The notes: generated by a model from the letters alone, not told the origin. A stretch of 27,389 nucleotides of DNA from an uncultured Myxococcales bacterium (GCA_937949945.1 CALFEQ010000053.1:1-27389); one strand, 5' to 3'; counted from the stretch's first letter, positions 15,098-23,325 are shown. A program made the numbers and translations.

Positions 15098-17080
15098 TCA
15101 CGCCGTGGCGCTCCCTCCCGAGGTCGCGGTTTGGGCCGACGCGTTCGCGGGTTGCGACGAGCTCCCGTCCTGCGACGCGCTCGCGGTCTGCGATGCGCTT
15201 CCGTCCTGCGACGCGGCCTGCGTCGCCTGCACGAGCAGGTCGGTCACGCGACGCACGAAACCGTTCGGATCCTCGAGCGTGCTTCCCTCCGCGACGAGCG
15301 ACTGCTCGTAGAGGAGGGTCAGCCACTCCTTCAGCTTCGGGTCGTCGGCGTTCTTCGCCGCGAGCTGCGCGAGCGACTTCACGACGGGGTGGGTGGGGTT
15401 CAGCTCGAAATCGCGCTGTCCGCGCGTGACCTCCTTGCCGGCTCGAGCGAGCAGCTTCTCGAGGTGGGCCGGCATCGCGCCTGCGGCGAGCGAGAGGCAC
15501 GCGGGCGACTCGCGGAGGCGACCGGAGACGTTGACCTCGCGCACGCGACCTTCGAGGAGCTTCTTCGCGACGGACACGAGCGGCGCGAGCTCCTTCTGCG
15601 CCTCCTCCTTCGCCTTCTTGGTCTCCTCGTCCTCGGGGAGGTTGGCGCGCATCGCATTCAGGAGCTTCTTGCCGGAGTACTCGCGGAGGCCCTCGGCGGC
15701 CCACGTGTCCACGGCGTCCGTCATGAGGAGCACCTCGTAGCCGCGCGCGCGGAGCGCCTCGAGGTGCGGCGAGGTCGCGAGGGCTTCGCGCGACTCGCCG
15801 GTGACGTAGTAGATGGCGTCCTGGCCCTCCTTCATCCGGCTCACGTAGTCGTCGAGCGACGTGAGCTTGGCCGGGTCGTGCGTCGACGGCCAGCGCGTGA
15901 GCTTCGCGATGCGATCCTTCCACTCGGCGTCGATCGCGAGGCCCTCCTTGAGGATGCGCCCGAAGGTGTTCCAGACCTTCTCGTAGACGTCCGGCTTTTC
16001 CTTCGCGAGCTCGTCGAGCAGATCGAGCAGGCGCTTCGTGACCTGCTTCTTGATGGTCCTGAGGATCGCCGAGTCCTGGAGCACCTCGCGCGAGACGTTG
16101 AGCGGCAGATCGTCCGAGTCGACGAGGCCGCGCGCGAAGCGGAGCCACTGCGGGACGATCGCCTCGCAGTCCTCCATCACGAGCACGCGCTTGACGAAGA
16201 GGCGGATGCCGCGTTGCTTGCGCGGATCGTCGAGGTCGAAGGGCGGGTTCTTCGGGATCCAGAAGAGACCGACGAACTCCTGCGTGCCCTCGACGCGGAA
16301 GTGCGTGCGCGCGAGCGGCTCCTCCCAGTCGTGCGTGAGGTGCTTGTAGAGCTCGTCGTACTGCTCGTCCGTGATCTCGGACTTCGGCCGCTGCCAGAGC
16401 GCGCGAGCCTGGTTGATCGTCTCGCGCTTCGGCGCATCGTCGGGCTTCGACTCGTCCTTCGTCTCGAGCTCGATCGGGTAGGCGACGTAGTCGGAGTAGC
16501 GCCGCACGAGCTCGCGCAGGCGCCACGGCTCGAGCAGATCCTCGTGCTCCTTCTTCAAGTGGAGCCGCACCTCGGTGCCGCGCGCGCTGCGCTCCGCCGG
16601 CTCGACGTCGAAGGTGTCTCGGCCGGTGGAGCTCCACTTCCACGCCTTGTCCGATCCCGCCGCCCGGGAGACGACCTCGACGCGCTCCGCGACGAGGAAC
16701 CCGCTGTAGAAGCCGACGCCGAACTGACCGATGAGCGAGACGTCCTTCTTCGCGGCCTCCTCGAGCTTCTCGAGGAACGCCGCGGAGCCCGACTTCGCGA
16801 CGGTACCGAGGTTCTCGACGAGCTCCTGCTCGGTCATCCCGATGCCGGTGTCCTCGATGACGAGGACGCGATCCTTCTTCTCCGGGCGGAGCCGGATGAC
16901 GAGCGCGGTCTCGCCTCCCATGAGCGCGGGCTCGGTCAGCGAGCGGAACCGGAGCTTGTCGAGCGCGTCCGAGGCGTTCGAGATGAGCTCGCGGAGGAAG
17001 ATTTCTTTGTTCGAGTAAAGCGAGTTGATGACGAGGGACAGAACCCGGCCGACCTCGGCCTGAAAGGCATGCGTACCCAT
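15098..17080 (-). CDS. htpG: HtpG, Hsp90-family molecular chaperone
   Basis: The 660-residue cytoplasmic ATP-dependent chaperone has the full Hsp90 layout: N-terminal GHKL ATPase domain, middle domain and C-terminal dimerisation domain. ATP-site motifs are ELISNASDAL (31-40, Glu31 and Asn35), DTGIGMT (77-83), the LGTVAKSG lid (91-98) and GQFGVGFYS (118-126). It helps late folding of client proteins, usually with DnaK. The start MGTHAFQAEVG at 17080 matches the family N-terminus and has GGAGAA nine bases upstream; longer in-frame readings upstream are not supported. The C-terminus is odd: the last ~45 residues are a Gln/Ser/Ala/Gly tail with ASQDGS repeats, including a 15-bp DNA repeat at 15165-15179 and 15201-15215. 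Canonical bacterial HtpG ends near the dimerisation domain. Confidence 0.96.
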   Translation of the reverse strand: MGTHAFQAEVGRVLSLVINSLYSNKEIFLRELISNASDALDKLRFRSLTEPALMGGETALVIRLRPEKKDRVLVIEDTGIGMTEQELVENLGTVAKSGSAAFLEKLEEAAKKDVSLIGQFGVGFYSGFLVAERVEVVSRAAGSDKAWKWSSTGRDTFDVEPAERSARGTEVRLHLKKEHEDLLEPWRLRELVRRYSDYVAYPIELETKDESKPDDAPKRETINQARALWQRPKSEITDEQYDELYKHLTHDWEEPLARTHFRVEGTQEFVGLFWIPKNPPFDLDDPRKQRGIRLFVKRVLVMEDCEAIVPQWLRFARGLVDSDDLPLNVSREVLQDSAILRTIKKQVTKRLLDLLDELAKEKPDVYEKVWNTFGRILKEGLAIDAEWKDRIAKLTRWPSTHDPAKLTSLDDYVSRMKEGQDAIYYVTGESREALATSPHLEALRARGYEVLLMTDAVDTWAAEGLREYSGKKLLNAMRANLPEDEETKKAKEEAQKELAPLVSVAKKLLEGRVREVNVSGRLRESPACLSLAAGAMPAHLEKLLARAGKEVTRGQRDFELNPTHPVVKSLAQLAAKNADDPKLKEWLTLLYEQSLVAEGSTLEDPNGFVRRVTDLLVQATQAASQDGSASQTASASQDGSSSQPANASAQTATSGGSATA

Positions 17081-17099
17081 CGGCGCTTTTCTCCGGCAG

Positions 17100-17111
17100 C
17101 GCCGTATAATC
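17100..17111 (+). repeat. Right arm of 12-bp inverted repeat flanking htpG
   Basis: CGCCGTATAATC here is the exact reverse complement of GATTATACGGCG at 15085-15096. The two arms lie 2 bp beyond the htpG stop and 19 bp beyond its start codon. The TATAAT in this arm points away from htpG, toward the antisense side of the small four-Cys gene, where no start codon is suitably placed. Confidence 0.6.
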
Positions 17112-17166
17112 ATCGACCGCGAGCTTGAAAAGGGGCGGGGCGCCTGCTCGAAGACCGCGCTCGCGA

Positions 17167-17562
17167 TCAGCGCTTGTACGTCGCGTACGCCTTGAACACG
17201 AGCGTGCGTGCGCAGGGAGCCGTGCCCGTCTGTCCGGTGCACGGATCTTCGCCCTCGAAGACCGTGGCCTTGTTCTCGAGCCCGCGGAGGACGGCGCGCG
17301 TGATGTCGTGACCGCCTTCGCGACAGGAGCTCTCTCCGCACGGGATGAGGAAGAGGGCGGGGGCGTGCTCGACGACGATGCGCCGAATGTGCGTGGCGTC
17401 GGCGATCCCGATCGAGCCGCGCTTCTCCGTCACCTCGAGCCTGAGGCTCTCGAGATCCGGAACGACCTCGGCGAGGCGCGGGGCCTCGTCTTCGCGGCGA
17501 CGCCGTTCGCTGGCTCGCTCGGCTGCTGCTCGGCCTCGACGAAAGTTCAAGCGGGCCTCCAC
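17167..17562 (-). CDS. Small protein of unknown function with four cysteines
   Basis: This 131-residue soluble protein is one I do not recognise by name. The first ~30 residues are very Arg/Glu/Ala-rich and may be disordered or mis-started. From about 33 the sequence has an alternating alpha/beta look (IRRIVVEHAPALFLIPCG), then Cys75, Cys80, His85, Cys108 and Cys117 in CGESSCREGGHD and EDPCTGQTGTAPC. The paired cysteines plus His suggest a small metal site, or disulfides if exported, but there is no signal peptide. The C-terminal strand is TLVFKAYATYK. The GTG at 17562 is the longest reasonable start, with a poor ribosome binding site; the true start may be internal. It ends 86 bp upstream of htpG on the same strand, so read-through into htpG is possible. 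Confidence 0.65.
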   Translation of the reverse strand: MEARLNFRRGRAAAERASERRRREDEAPRLAEVVPDLESLRLEVTEKRGSIGIADATHIRRIVVEHAPALFLIPCGESSCREGGHDITRAVLRGLENKATVFEGEDPCTGQTGTAPCARTLVFKAYATYKR

Positions 17563-17757
17563 CGGCGCATCACGCCGTGTTCGGGGGTACTGCCCTTGCA
17601 GTGCTCGTAACGGAAGAGCGTAGCCCTCCTGACCGAAGTCACAAGCGCGACGGCGTCCCCGCGCGAAGTTCGCTCGCTCGACTTCACGTCGTCGTCTTCA
17701 TCACGCTTCGGCAAGCTTCGGCCGTCGTGTGCTCGTGCATCACGCCGTCGTGGCGAG

Positions 17758-17833
17758 TGCGATAGCGCACCGCGCGTGCGGTATCGCTCCGCGACTGCGG
17801 TAGGAAACCGTGACTGCGGTAGACTCTCGCACT
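17758..17833 (+). repeat. Four 19-bp tandem repeats in the oligopeptidase promoter region
   Basis: TGCG[AG]TA begins at 17758, 17777, 17796 and 17815, an exact 19-bp period. The unit reads approximately TGCGGTA, five variable bases, then CCGCGAC. Copies three and four share 11 bases (GACTGCGGTAG) across their junctions. The last copy holds TAGACT at 17820-17825, which as a -10 would start transcription about 4 nt before the ATG at 17836. Such phased repeats look like an operator array or iterated promoter elements. The remainder of 17563-17757 contains no gene that I can support. Confidence 0.6.
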
Positions 17834-17835
17834 GC

Positions 17836-19863
17836 ATGTCCGAAAATCCTTTGCTGTCGATCACGGTCCCGGTCCCGTTCCACGAGGCTCGAGCGGAGCA
17901 CGTCGAGCCCGCCGTCGACGCGCTGCTCGCGAAAGCACAGGAGAGGATCGATGCGATCGCGACGGCGCCGCGTACGTACGAGGGGACGCTCGGGGCGCTC
18001 GATCTCGCGTCCAACGAGCTCGACTACGCGATGAACGTGGCCGGTCACCTCGAGTCGGTGGACGGCACGCCGGAGATGCGCGCGGCGTACAACGCCGTGT
18101 TGCCGAAGGTGAGCGCGTTCGGCAGCAAGATCCTGCTCTCGGCGCCTCTCTATCGCGCGCTCCGCGAGTTCTCGGAGACGGACGAGGCGAAGAAGCTCGA
18201 TCCGGCGCGGGCGCGCTTCCTCGACAAGACGCTCGCCGACTTCCGGCGAAACGGCGCAGAGCTCGACGAAGCGGGCAAGAAGCGTCTCGCGGAGATCGAC
18301 GTCGCGCTCTCGGAGCAGACGCTCAAGTTCGCGCAGAACGTCGTGGACGCGACCGCGGCGTTCGAGCTGATCGTCGACGACGTCTCGCGTCTGTCCGGCC
18401 TGCCCGAAGGCGCGATCGAGGCGGCGCGGCGGAGCGCGGAGGAGAAGGGCAAGAAGGGCTGGAGGCTCACGCTCCAGGCGCCGTCGTACGGTCCGGTGAT
18501 GACGTTCGCCGACGACCGCCGGCTCCGCGAGACGATGTATCGCGCGAACGTCACGCGGGCGACGGCGGCGCCGTGGGACAACCGGCCGATCATCCGCCAG
18601 GTCCTCGCCCTCCGTCGCGAGAAGGCGCGGCTCCTCGGCTTCGAGCACTTCGCCGATCTCGCGATCTCGGACCGCATGGCGAAGACGGGCAAGGACGCGC
18701 TCGCGTTCGTCACGATGCTGAAGGAGAAGATCGCGGCCGCCTTCGAGCGCGAGAACGAGGAGCTCGCCGAGTTCGCTCGCAAGAACGGACAGACGGAGCC
18801 GCTCGAGCCGTGGGACGTCGCGTACTGGGCCGAGAAGCAGCGGCGTGCGCTCTACGACTTCGACGAGGAGACGCTGCGTCCGTACCACCCGCTCGATCGC
18901 TTGCTGCAGGGGCTCTTCGAGATCGCGACGAGCCTCTACGGGGTGAAGATCGAGCGCGACCCGACGCTGCCGACGTATCACCCGGACGCGACGGCGTGGA
19001 GCGTCCACGACGAGAGCGGCCGCCGCCTGGGCGCGTTCTATCTCGACTTGTTCCCGCGCGAGACGAAGCGCGACGGCGCGTGGATGGGCGGCGTCATCGA
19101 TCGCCTCCCCGGTACGCCGCACGAGCGCGAGAACGTCGCGGTCATCGTCGCGAACGTCACTCCGCCGCGGAAGCCGGGACAGCCGGCGCTCCTCAACCGT
19201 CGAGAGGTCGAGACGCTCTTCCACGAGTTCGGGCACATGATGCATCACCTCCTCTCGGAGGTGCCGATCCGCTCGATGGCGGGCACGCGCGTCGTCTCCG
19301 ACTTCGTCGAGCTGCCGTCGATGATCATGGAGAACTGGACGTGGGAGCGCGCCGCCCTCGATCGCTTCGCGCGCCACTGGGAGACCGGCGAGCCCATACC
19401 CGACGAGGTCAAGGACCGCATGCTCCGCGCGCGCACCTATCGCGCCGCGAACGCGCTCATGCGCCAGCTCGGCTTCTCGACCGTCGATCTGCGCCTTCAC
19501 ATGGAATACGACGAGGCGAAGCACGGCGACGTGATGCGCTTCGCGCGCGACGTCTTCGCGGGCTTCTCTCCGACGAGGCTGCCCGACGACTACGCGATGC
19601 TCGCGTCCTTCTCGCACCTCTTCGGATCCGCGTACGGCTACGCCGCCGGCTACTACTCGTACCAGTGGTCGGAGGTCCTCGAGGCCGACGCCTTCGGCCG
19701 CTTCCGCGAGGCCGGCATCCTGAGCCGCGAGGTCGGCGACGCCTTCCGCCGTACCATCCTCGCCCGCGGCGACACCGAGGATCCGGCCGTTCTCTATCGG
19801 AGCTTCCTCGGGCGGGACCCGGACGTGAGCGCGTTGCTCAGGAGACTGGGGATCGGGGGCTGA
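17836..19863 (+). CDS. prlC: Oligopeptidase A-like M3 zinc metallopeptidase
   Basis: The 675-residue protein is a full-length M3 family (thimet oligopeptidase/oligopeptidase A) enzyme, cytoplasmic in most bacteria, which degrades peptides released by proteases and cleaved signal peptides. The zinc motif HEFGH is at 463-467, with the third ligand Glu492 in DFVELPS 29 residues after the first His, the family spacing. MIMENWTWE follows. The C-terminal AYGYAAGYYSYQWSEVLEAD block carries the substrate-binding Tyr-rich loop expected for the family. ATG at 17836 begins MSENPLL, a normal family N-terminus; a longer in-frame ATG at 17776 lies inside the tandem-repeat region and is rejected. No Shine-Dalgarno is visible. 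The gene is convergent with the Gly-rich lipoprotein gene, whose stop is 13 bp away. The symbol is by family resemblance. Confidence 0.93.
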   Translation: MSENPLLSITVPVPFHEARAEHVEPAVDALLAKAQERIDAIATAPRTYEGTLGALDLASNELDYAMNVAGHLESVDGTPEMRAAYNAVLPKVSAFGSKILLSAPLYRALREFSETDEAKKLDPARARFLDKTLADFRRNGAELDEAGKKRLAEIDVALSEQTLKFAQNVVDATAAFELIVDDVSRLSGLPEGAIEAARRSAEEKGKKGWRLTLQAPSYGPVMTFADDRRLRETMYRANVTRATAAPWDNRPIIRQVLALRREKARLLGFEHFADLAISDRMAKTGKDALAFVTMLKEKIAAAFERENEELAEFARKNGQTEPLEPWDVAYWAEKQRRALYDFDEETLRPYHPLDRLLQGLFEIATSLYGVKIERDPTLPTYHPDATAWSVHDESGRRLGAFYLDLFPRETKRDGAWMGGVIDRLPGTPHERENVAVIVANVTPPRKPGQPALLNRREVETLFHEFGHMMHHLLSEVPIRSMAGTRVVSDFVELPSMIMENWTWERAALDRFARHWETGEPIPDEVKDRMLRARTYRAANALMRQLGFSTVDLRLHMEYDEAKHGDVMRFARDVFAGFSPTRLPDDYAMLASFSHLFGSAYGYAAGYYSYQWSEVLEADAFGRFREAGILSREVGDAFRRTILARGDTEDPAVLYRSFLGRDPDVSALLRRLGIGG

Positions 19864-19876
19864 GGGCGAGGTCACA

Positions 19877-21235
19877 TCAGAGCTGGGTGGCGTCCTTCGT
19901 CTTCTCGGACACCCCCGGAGGACCGTCGTTGTCCGGCGACTTGCCGCCTTTGCCGCCCGGACCGAAACTGCCCACGGTGATCGTCGTCGCCGCGTCGATG
20001 ATCGGGGCATCACCGACGTAGAGGACGCCGATCGAGATGCCGCCGGCTCCTCCGGAGCCCGCGCCCCCGTTGGCACCTTTGCCGCCCTTTCCTCCCAGAC
20101 AGCGACCGAGTCCGGGCATACCTCCCTCCGCGCCCGGGCCTCCGGCACCGCCAGGTCCCCCCGCTCCGGCGGCGCCCGTCTCGAGAGTGGATGCCGCGAT
20201 GCTCACGGTGCTCTCGTACGCCAAGAGCGCGATGCTCGCGCCGCCTCCACCTCCACCCTTCCCGGCAAATCCGCCACAGCCGCCGCAGCCGCCGCCGCTG
20301 CCACCGGTAGTGGCGTTGATCGCGCCACCGCCGCCGCCGCCCTGCCCGGGCTTCCCGTTCTCGGTCGCGTCGACGCCTTTCGCCGGCCTCCATCCGTCGG
20401 CGTCGAGCGTCCCTCGCGTTGCCGGTGGTGGTGCGTTCGCTGCCGGAGGAGCATCCGCGCCATTCCTGCCCGGCCCGTCGCCGGTGCACTCGCCTCGATC
20501 GCCGATCCCACCCGCTCCGTTGTTCGGTGCAGCGGCTCCGTAGCTTGGCAGCCCCGGGCCACCGCCGGTGCCGGTCGAGCCGCCTCCGCCTCCAACCGTC
20601 ACCGTCGTCGAGGACGAGCACGTGCACTCTTTCCTGGCTCCGCCGGTCGCGCCCGACGCCGCGTTCCCGCTCGCGTCAAGAGTCCCGCTCGAGACCTGCG
20701 TGATCGTGCCAGGGCCACCGCTCTGCCCCGGGTTCCCGTCCGCGCCGTTCGAGGCGTGGACCGACACACGCAGGAGCGCCAGGTTCGCCTTGTTCGCGAA
20801 CACCGCGATGCTCGACGTGCCGTCCTTCGAGCCGCTCACGTCCGCAGCCCGCAGCTCGAGATCGGACACCCTCACCGGTGCGGCGACGTTCTCCACGTGA
20901 AGCGCATACCCCTCGTCGACCGGAGCCACCTTGGGCTTCGCCTCCCCATCCACTTCCCACGTCCCGCACGCAAAGCCGCCGTGAAGGCTCGCCGCGCTGA
21001 TGAGATGCACGTGCTCGGCGTACGTCGCCGAGCCGCAAATGTAGATCCGTCGCTTGCCCGTGCTCGCGATCTTCTCGACTGCGGCGCGGATCGTCTTCAG
21101 CGGTTTCTCCTTCGTGCCGTCGTTGTTGTCGTCTCCGCCGTCTCCGTCCACGAACAAGGCGAACGCATCGACGATGCATCCCTTCGCCTCGGGCGCGATC
21201 ACGTCAGCCTCCTCGTCGCAGTCCGCCGGGGCCAC
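19877..21235 (-). repeat. 1359-bp direct repeat, copy 1
   Basis: 19877-21235 matches 21506-22864 at an offset of 1629 bp. Every overlapping reading frame I compared in the two tracts gives the same protein, so the DNA appears identical, synonymous sites included. One edge is exactly the last base of the stop codon. The other falls in the codons for Val-Val-Ala, after which the copies remain related but diverged. Confidence 0.93.
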
Positions 21236-21430
21236 CACGTCAGGCACTTCGGCGTCGGCGTGGGCGCTGGCGCCCCCGTCGATGCGAACGCACGTTGCAG
21301 TGTCCTGACACGCGGCGTCCGACGGACACGCGCTCAGGACCATCGCTCCGGAAAGGAGCGCGGCCACTTCGGCACATCCTAGCAATCGCCGCATCGACCG
21401 CACATGAAGGTCTCCCGCAGTGTGCTGCAC
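19877..21430 (-). CDS. Gly-rich PGRS-like lipoprotein, copy 1
   Basis: The protein has 517 residues from GTG 21430, or 505 from ATG 21394. The GTG is preceded by AAGGGAG with good spacing and is preferred. The signal peptide ends in a lipobox (VLSAC). A short Asp-rich linker leads to a segment with DGDGGDDNNDGTKEKPLKTI followed by RAAVEKI. This is the opening of right-handed beta-helix proteins such as the DUF1565 type. Strands with SIAVFANKANLALLRVSV follow. The second half is Gly/Ala-rich with GGxGG and GAGG runs and scattered cysteines (CTCSS, CGGCGG), resembling PGRS or epidermal-surface-like repeats. A surface-exposed lipoprotein is likely; its function is unknown. From codon ~65 to the stop it appears identical in DNA to copy 2, whereas the 5' part differs. 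Confidence 0.85.
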   Translation of the reverse strand: MQHTAGDLHVRSMRRLLGCAEVAALLSGAMVLSACPSDAACQDTATCVRIDGGASAHADAEVPDVVAPADCDEEADVIAPEAKGCIVDAFALFVDGDGGDDNNDGTKEKPLKTIRAAVEKIASTGKRRIYICGSATYAEHVHLISAASLHGGFACGTWEVDGEAKPKVAPVDEGYALHVENVAAPVRVSDLELRAADVSGSKDGTSSIAVFANKANLALLRVSVHASNGADGNPGQSGGPGTITQVSSGTLDASGNAASGATGGARKECTCSSSTTVTVGGGGGSTGTGGGPGLPSYGAAAPNNGAGGIGDRGECTGDGPGRNGADAPPAANAPPPATRGTLDADGWRPAKGVDATENGKPGQGGGGGGAINATTGGSGGGCGGCGGFAGKGGGGGGASIALLAYESTVSIAASTLETGAAGAGGPGGAGGPGAEGGMPGLGRCLGGKGGKGANGGAGSGGAGGISIGVLYVGDAPIIDAATTITVGSFGPGGKGGKSPDNDGPPGVSEKTKDATQL

Positions 21431-21505
21431 CCCGGCTCCCTTCTTGTTGCCCGTCGCCCCATTGCCGACGATGTCACGACTGTCGGTCGTCCGCGCACGC
21501 GAGTT

Positions 21506-22864
21506 TCAGAGCTGGGTGGCGTCCTTCGTCTTCTCGGACACCCCCGGAGGACCGTCGTTGTCCGGCGACTTGCCGCCTTTGCCGCCCGGACCGAAACTGC
21601 CCACGGTGATCGTCGTCGCCGCGTCGATGATCGGGGCATCACCGACGTAGAGGACGCCGATCGAGATGCCGCCGGCTCCTCCGGAGCCCGCGCCCCCGTT
21701 GGCACCTTTGCCGCCCTTTCCTCCCAGACAGCGACCGAGTCCGGGCATACCTCCCTCCGCGCCCGGGCCTCCGGCACCGCCAGGTCCCCCCGCTCCGGCG
21801 GCGCCCGTCTCGAGAGTGGATGCCGCGATGCTCACGGTGCTCTCGTACGCCAAGAGCGCGATGCTCGCGCCGCCTCCACCTCCACCCTTCCCGGCAAATC
21901 CGCCACAGCCGCCGCAGCCGCCGCCGCTGCCACCGGTAGTGGCGTTGATCGCGCCACCGCCGCCGCCGCCCTGCCCGGGCTTCCCGTTCTCGGTCGCGTC
22001 GACGCCTTTCGCCGGCCTCCATCCGTCGGCGTCGAGCGTCCCTCGCGTTGCCGGTGGTGGTGCGTTCGCTGCCGGAGGAGCATCCGCGCCATTCCTGCCC
22101 GGCCCGTCGCCGGTGCACTCGCCTCGATCGCCGATCCCACCCGCTCCGTTGTTCGGTGCAGCGGCTCCGTAGCTTGGCAGCCCCGGGCCACCGCCGGTGC
22201 CGGTCGAGCCGCCTCCGCCTCCAACCGTCACCGTCGTCGAGGACGAGCACGTGCACTCTTTCCTGGCTCCGCCGGTCGCGCCCGACGCCGCGTTCCCGCT
22301 CGCGTCAAGAGTCCCGCTCGAGACCTGCGTGATCGTGCCAGGGCCACCGCTCTGCCCCGGGTTCCCGTCCGCGCCGTTCGAGGCGTGGACCGACACACGC
22401 AGGAGCGCCAGGTTCGCCTTGTTCGCGAACACCGCGATGCTCGACGTGCCGTCCTTCGAGCCGCTCACGTCCGCAGCCCGCAGCTCGAGATCGGACACCC
22501 TCACCGGTGCGGCGACGTTCTCCACGTGAAGCGCATACCCCTCGTCGACCGGAGCCACCTTGGGCTTCGCCTCCCCATCCACTTCCCACGTCCCGCACGC
22601 AAAGCCGCCGTGAAGGCTCGCCGCGCTGATGAGATGCACGTGCTCGGCGTACGTCGCCGAGCCGCAAATGTAGATCCGTCGCTTGCCCGTGCTCGCGATC
22701 TTCTCGACTGCGGCGCGGATCGTCTTCAGCGGTTTCTCCTTCGTGCCGTCGTTGTTGTCGTCTCCGCCGTCTCCGTCCACGAACAAGGCGAACGCATCGA
22801 CGATGCATCCCTTCGCCTCGGGCGCGATCACGTCAGCCTCCTCGTCGCAGTCCGCCGGGGCCAC
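21506..22864 (-). repeat. 1359-bp direct repeat, copy 2
   Basis: This tract is the partner of 19877-21235. The bases just outside differ at both ends (T versus A before the stop-codon side, G versus C on the other side). The flanking coding sequence on the 5' side of the genes is homologous but with many substitutions and indels. Confidence 0.93.
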
Positions 22865-23047
22865 GACATCAGGCACTGCGTCGGCGTGGCCGTCCACGTC
22901 TCCACCTGCGTCGAGACGAACGCAAGCATTCTCCGCGCAACGATCGTCGAGGACTGCCGGACAGGCACCGAGGATGGCAATTGCGCCGGAGAGCCCGACC
23001 CCCAACCCGATGCTTCGCGAGATTCGCCGGATCGTCGTGCTCCTCAC
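21506..23047 (-). CDS. Gly-rich PGRS-like lipoprotein, copy 2
   Basis: The protein has 513 residues from GTG 23047, which has AAGGGGGG six bases upstream. A longer GTG start at 23116 (536 residues) would place 23 extra residues before the signal peptide and is less likely. The N-terminus ends in lipobox ILGAC (Cys29) and the mature start carries CPAVLDDRCAENAC, parallel to but different from copy 1. From the Val-Val-Ala-Pro-Ala-Asp segment to the C-terminus it is identical to copy 1: beta-helix-like region, then a Gly/Ala-rich half. The gene lies upstream of copy 1 on the same strand with a 75-bp gap to the copy 1 GTG, so both could be co-transcribed. The role is unknown; a surface lipoprotein is likely. 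Confidence 0.85.
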   Translation of the reverse strand: MRSTTIRRISRSIGLGVGLSGAIAILGACPAVLDDRCAENACVRLDAGGDVDGHADAVPDVVAPADCDEEADVIAPEAKGCIVDAFALFVDGDGGDDNNDGTKEKPLKTIRAAVEKIASTGKRRIYICGSATYAEHVHLISAASLHGGFACGTWEVDGEAKPKVAPVDEGYALHVENVAAPVRVSDLELRAADVSGSKDGTSSIAVFANKANLALLRVSVHASNGADGNPGQSGGPGTITQVSSGTLDASGNAASGATGGARKECTCSSSTTVTVGGGGGSTGTGGGPGLPSYGAAAPNNGAGGIGDRGECTGDGPGRNGADAPPAANAPPPATRGTLDADGWRPAKGVDATENGKPGQGGGGGGAINATTGGSGGGCGGCGGFAGKGGGGGGASIALLAYESTVSIAASTLETGAAGAGGPGGAGGPGAEGGMPGLGRCLGGKGGKGANGGAGSGGAGGISIGVLYVGDAPIIDAATTITVGSFGPGGKGGKSPDNDGPPGVSEKTKDATQL

Positions 23048-23323
23048 GACTCGCCCCCCTTCATGATGCCGGCAAAGATAGGCGATCTGCTCGCGAGATG
23101 CGAGGCCCGCCTTCACCGAGGCTCCGTCGACCTCCGTTCCCGGATTCGACGGACGAGAAGTCCACGGCCGGTGTCAACGTGAAGGCGAACATGCCGCGCG
23201 CCACCTCACACCCATGCGCGCGCAGCGCGCCGCGAGCCGTCGCGAAGTCGGGGCGCGACGACGAGCTCGAGCTCTCGCCCGCTGAGGACCGAGGACCGAG
23301 GACCGAAGAGGCCGAAGGCCTCT
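23048..23323. other. Intergenic region with short tandem repeat and hairpin
   Basis: This 276-bp gap is upstream of Gly-rich copy 2 and downstream of the small helical gene. Apart from the ribosome binding site of copy 2 and a perfect triple tandem heptamer GAGGACC at 23284-23304, I see nothing gene-like. The heptamers directly abut the hairpin at 23305-23325. Confidence 0.5.
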
Positions 23324-23325
23324 TC
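23305..23325 (-). terminator. Stem-loop overlapping the stop codon of the 99-residue protein gene
   Basis: GAAGAGGCC at 23305-23313 and GGCCTCTTC at 23317-23325 form a perfect 9-bp stem with a 3-base loop. The stop codon of the minus-strand gene (23324-23326) lies in the first arm to be transcribed. There is no T-tract after it; the tandem heptamers follow. Confidence 0.5.

Noticed and set aside
12950..17128. A 1392-codon open frame on the plus strand, antisense to the monooxygenase, propeller lipoprotein and htpG genes.
   Set aside because: High GC makes stops rare in antisense frames. The translation is Arg/Glu/Ala/Val-rich without domains and the opposite strand encodes clear families.
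17776..17835. A 20-residue N-terminal extension of the M3 oligopeptidase from an upstream ATG.
   Set aside because: It translates the 19-bp tandem repeats and has no counterpart in the family; MSENPLL is the normal N-terminus.
20037..20543. Pro-rich open frames on the plus strand (also at 21666-22172).
   Set aside because: They are antisense to the Gly-rich lipoprotein genes; GGC/GGT Gly codons read in reverse give Pro and Ala.
19877..22864. The duplicated Gly-rich tract as an insertion sequence or transposon.
   Set aside because: There is no transposase, terminal inverted repeat or target duplication; the repeat boundaries are within or at the end of coding sequence.
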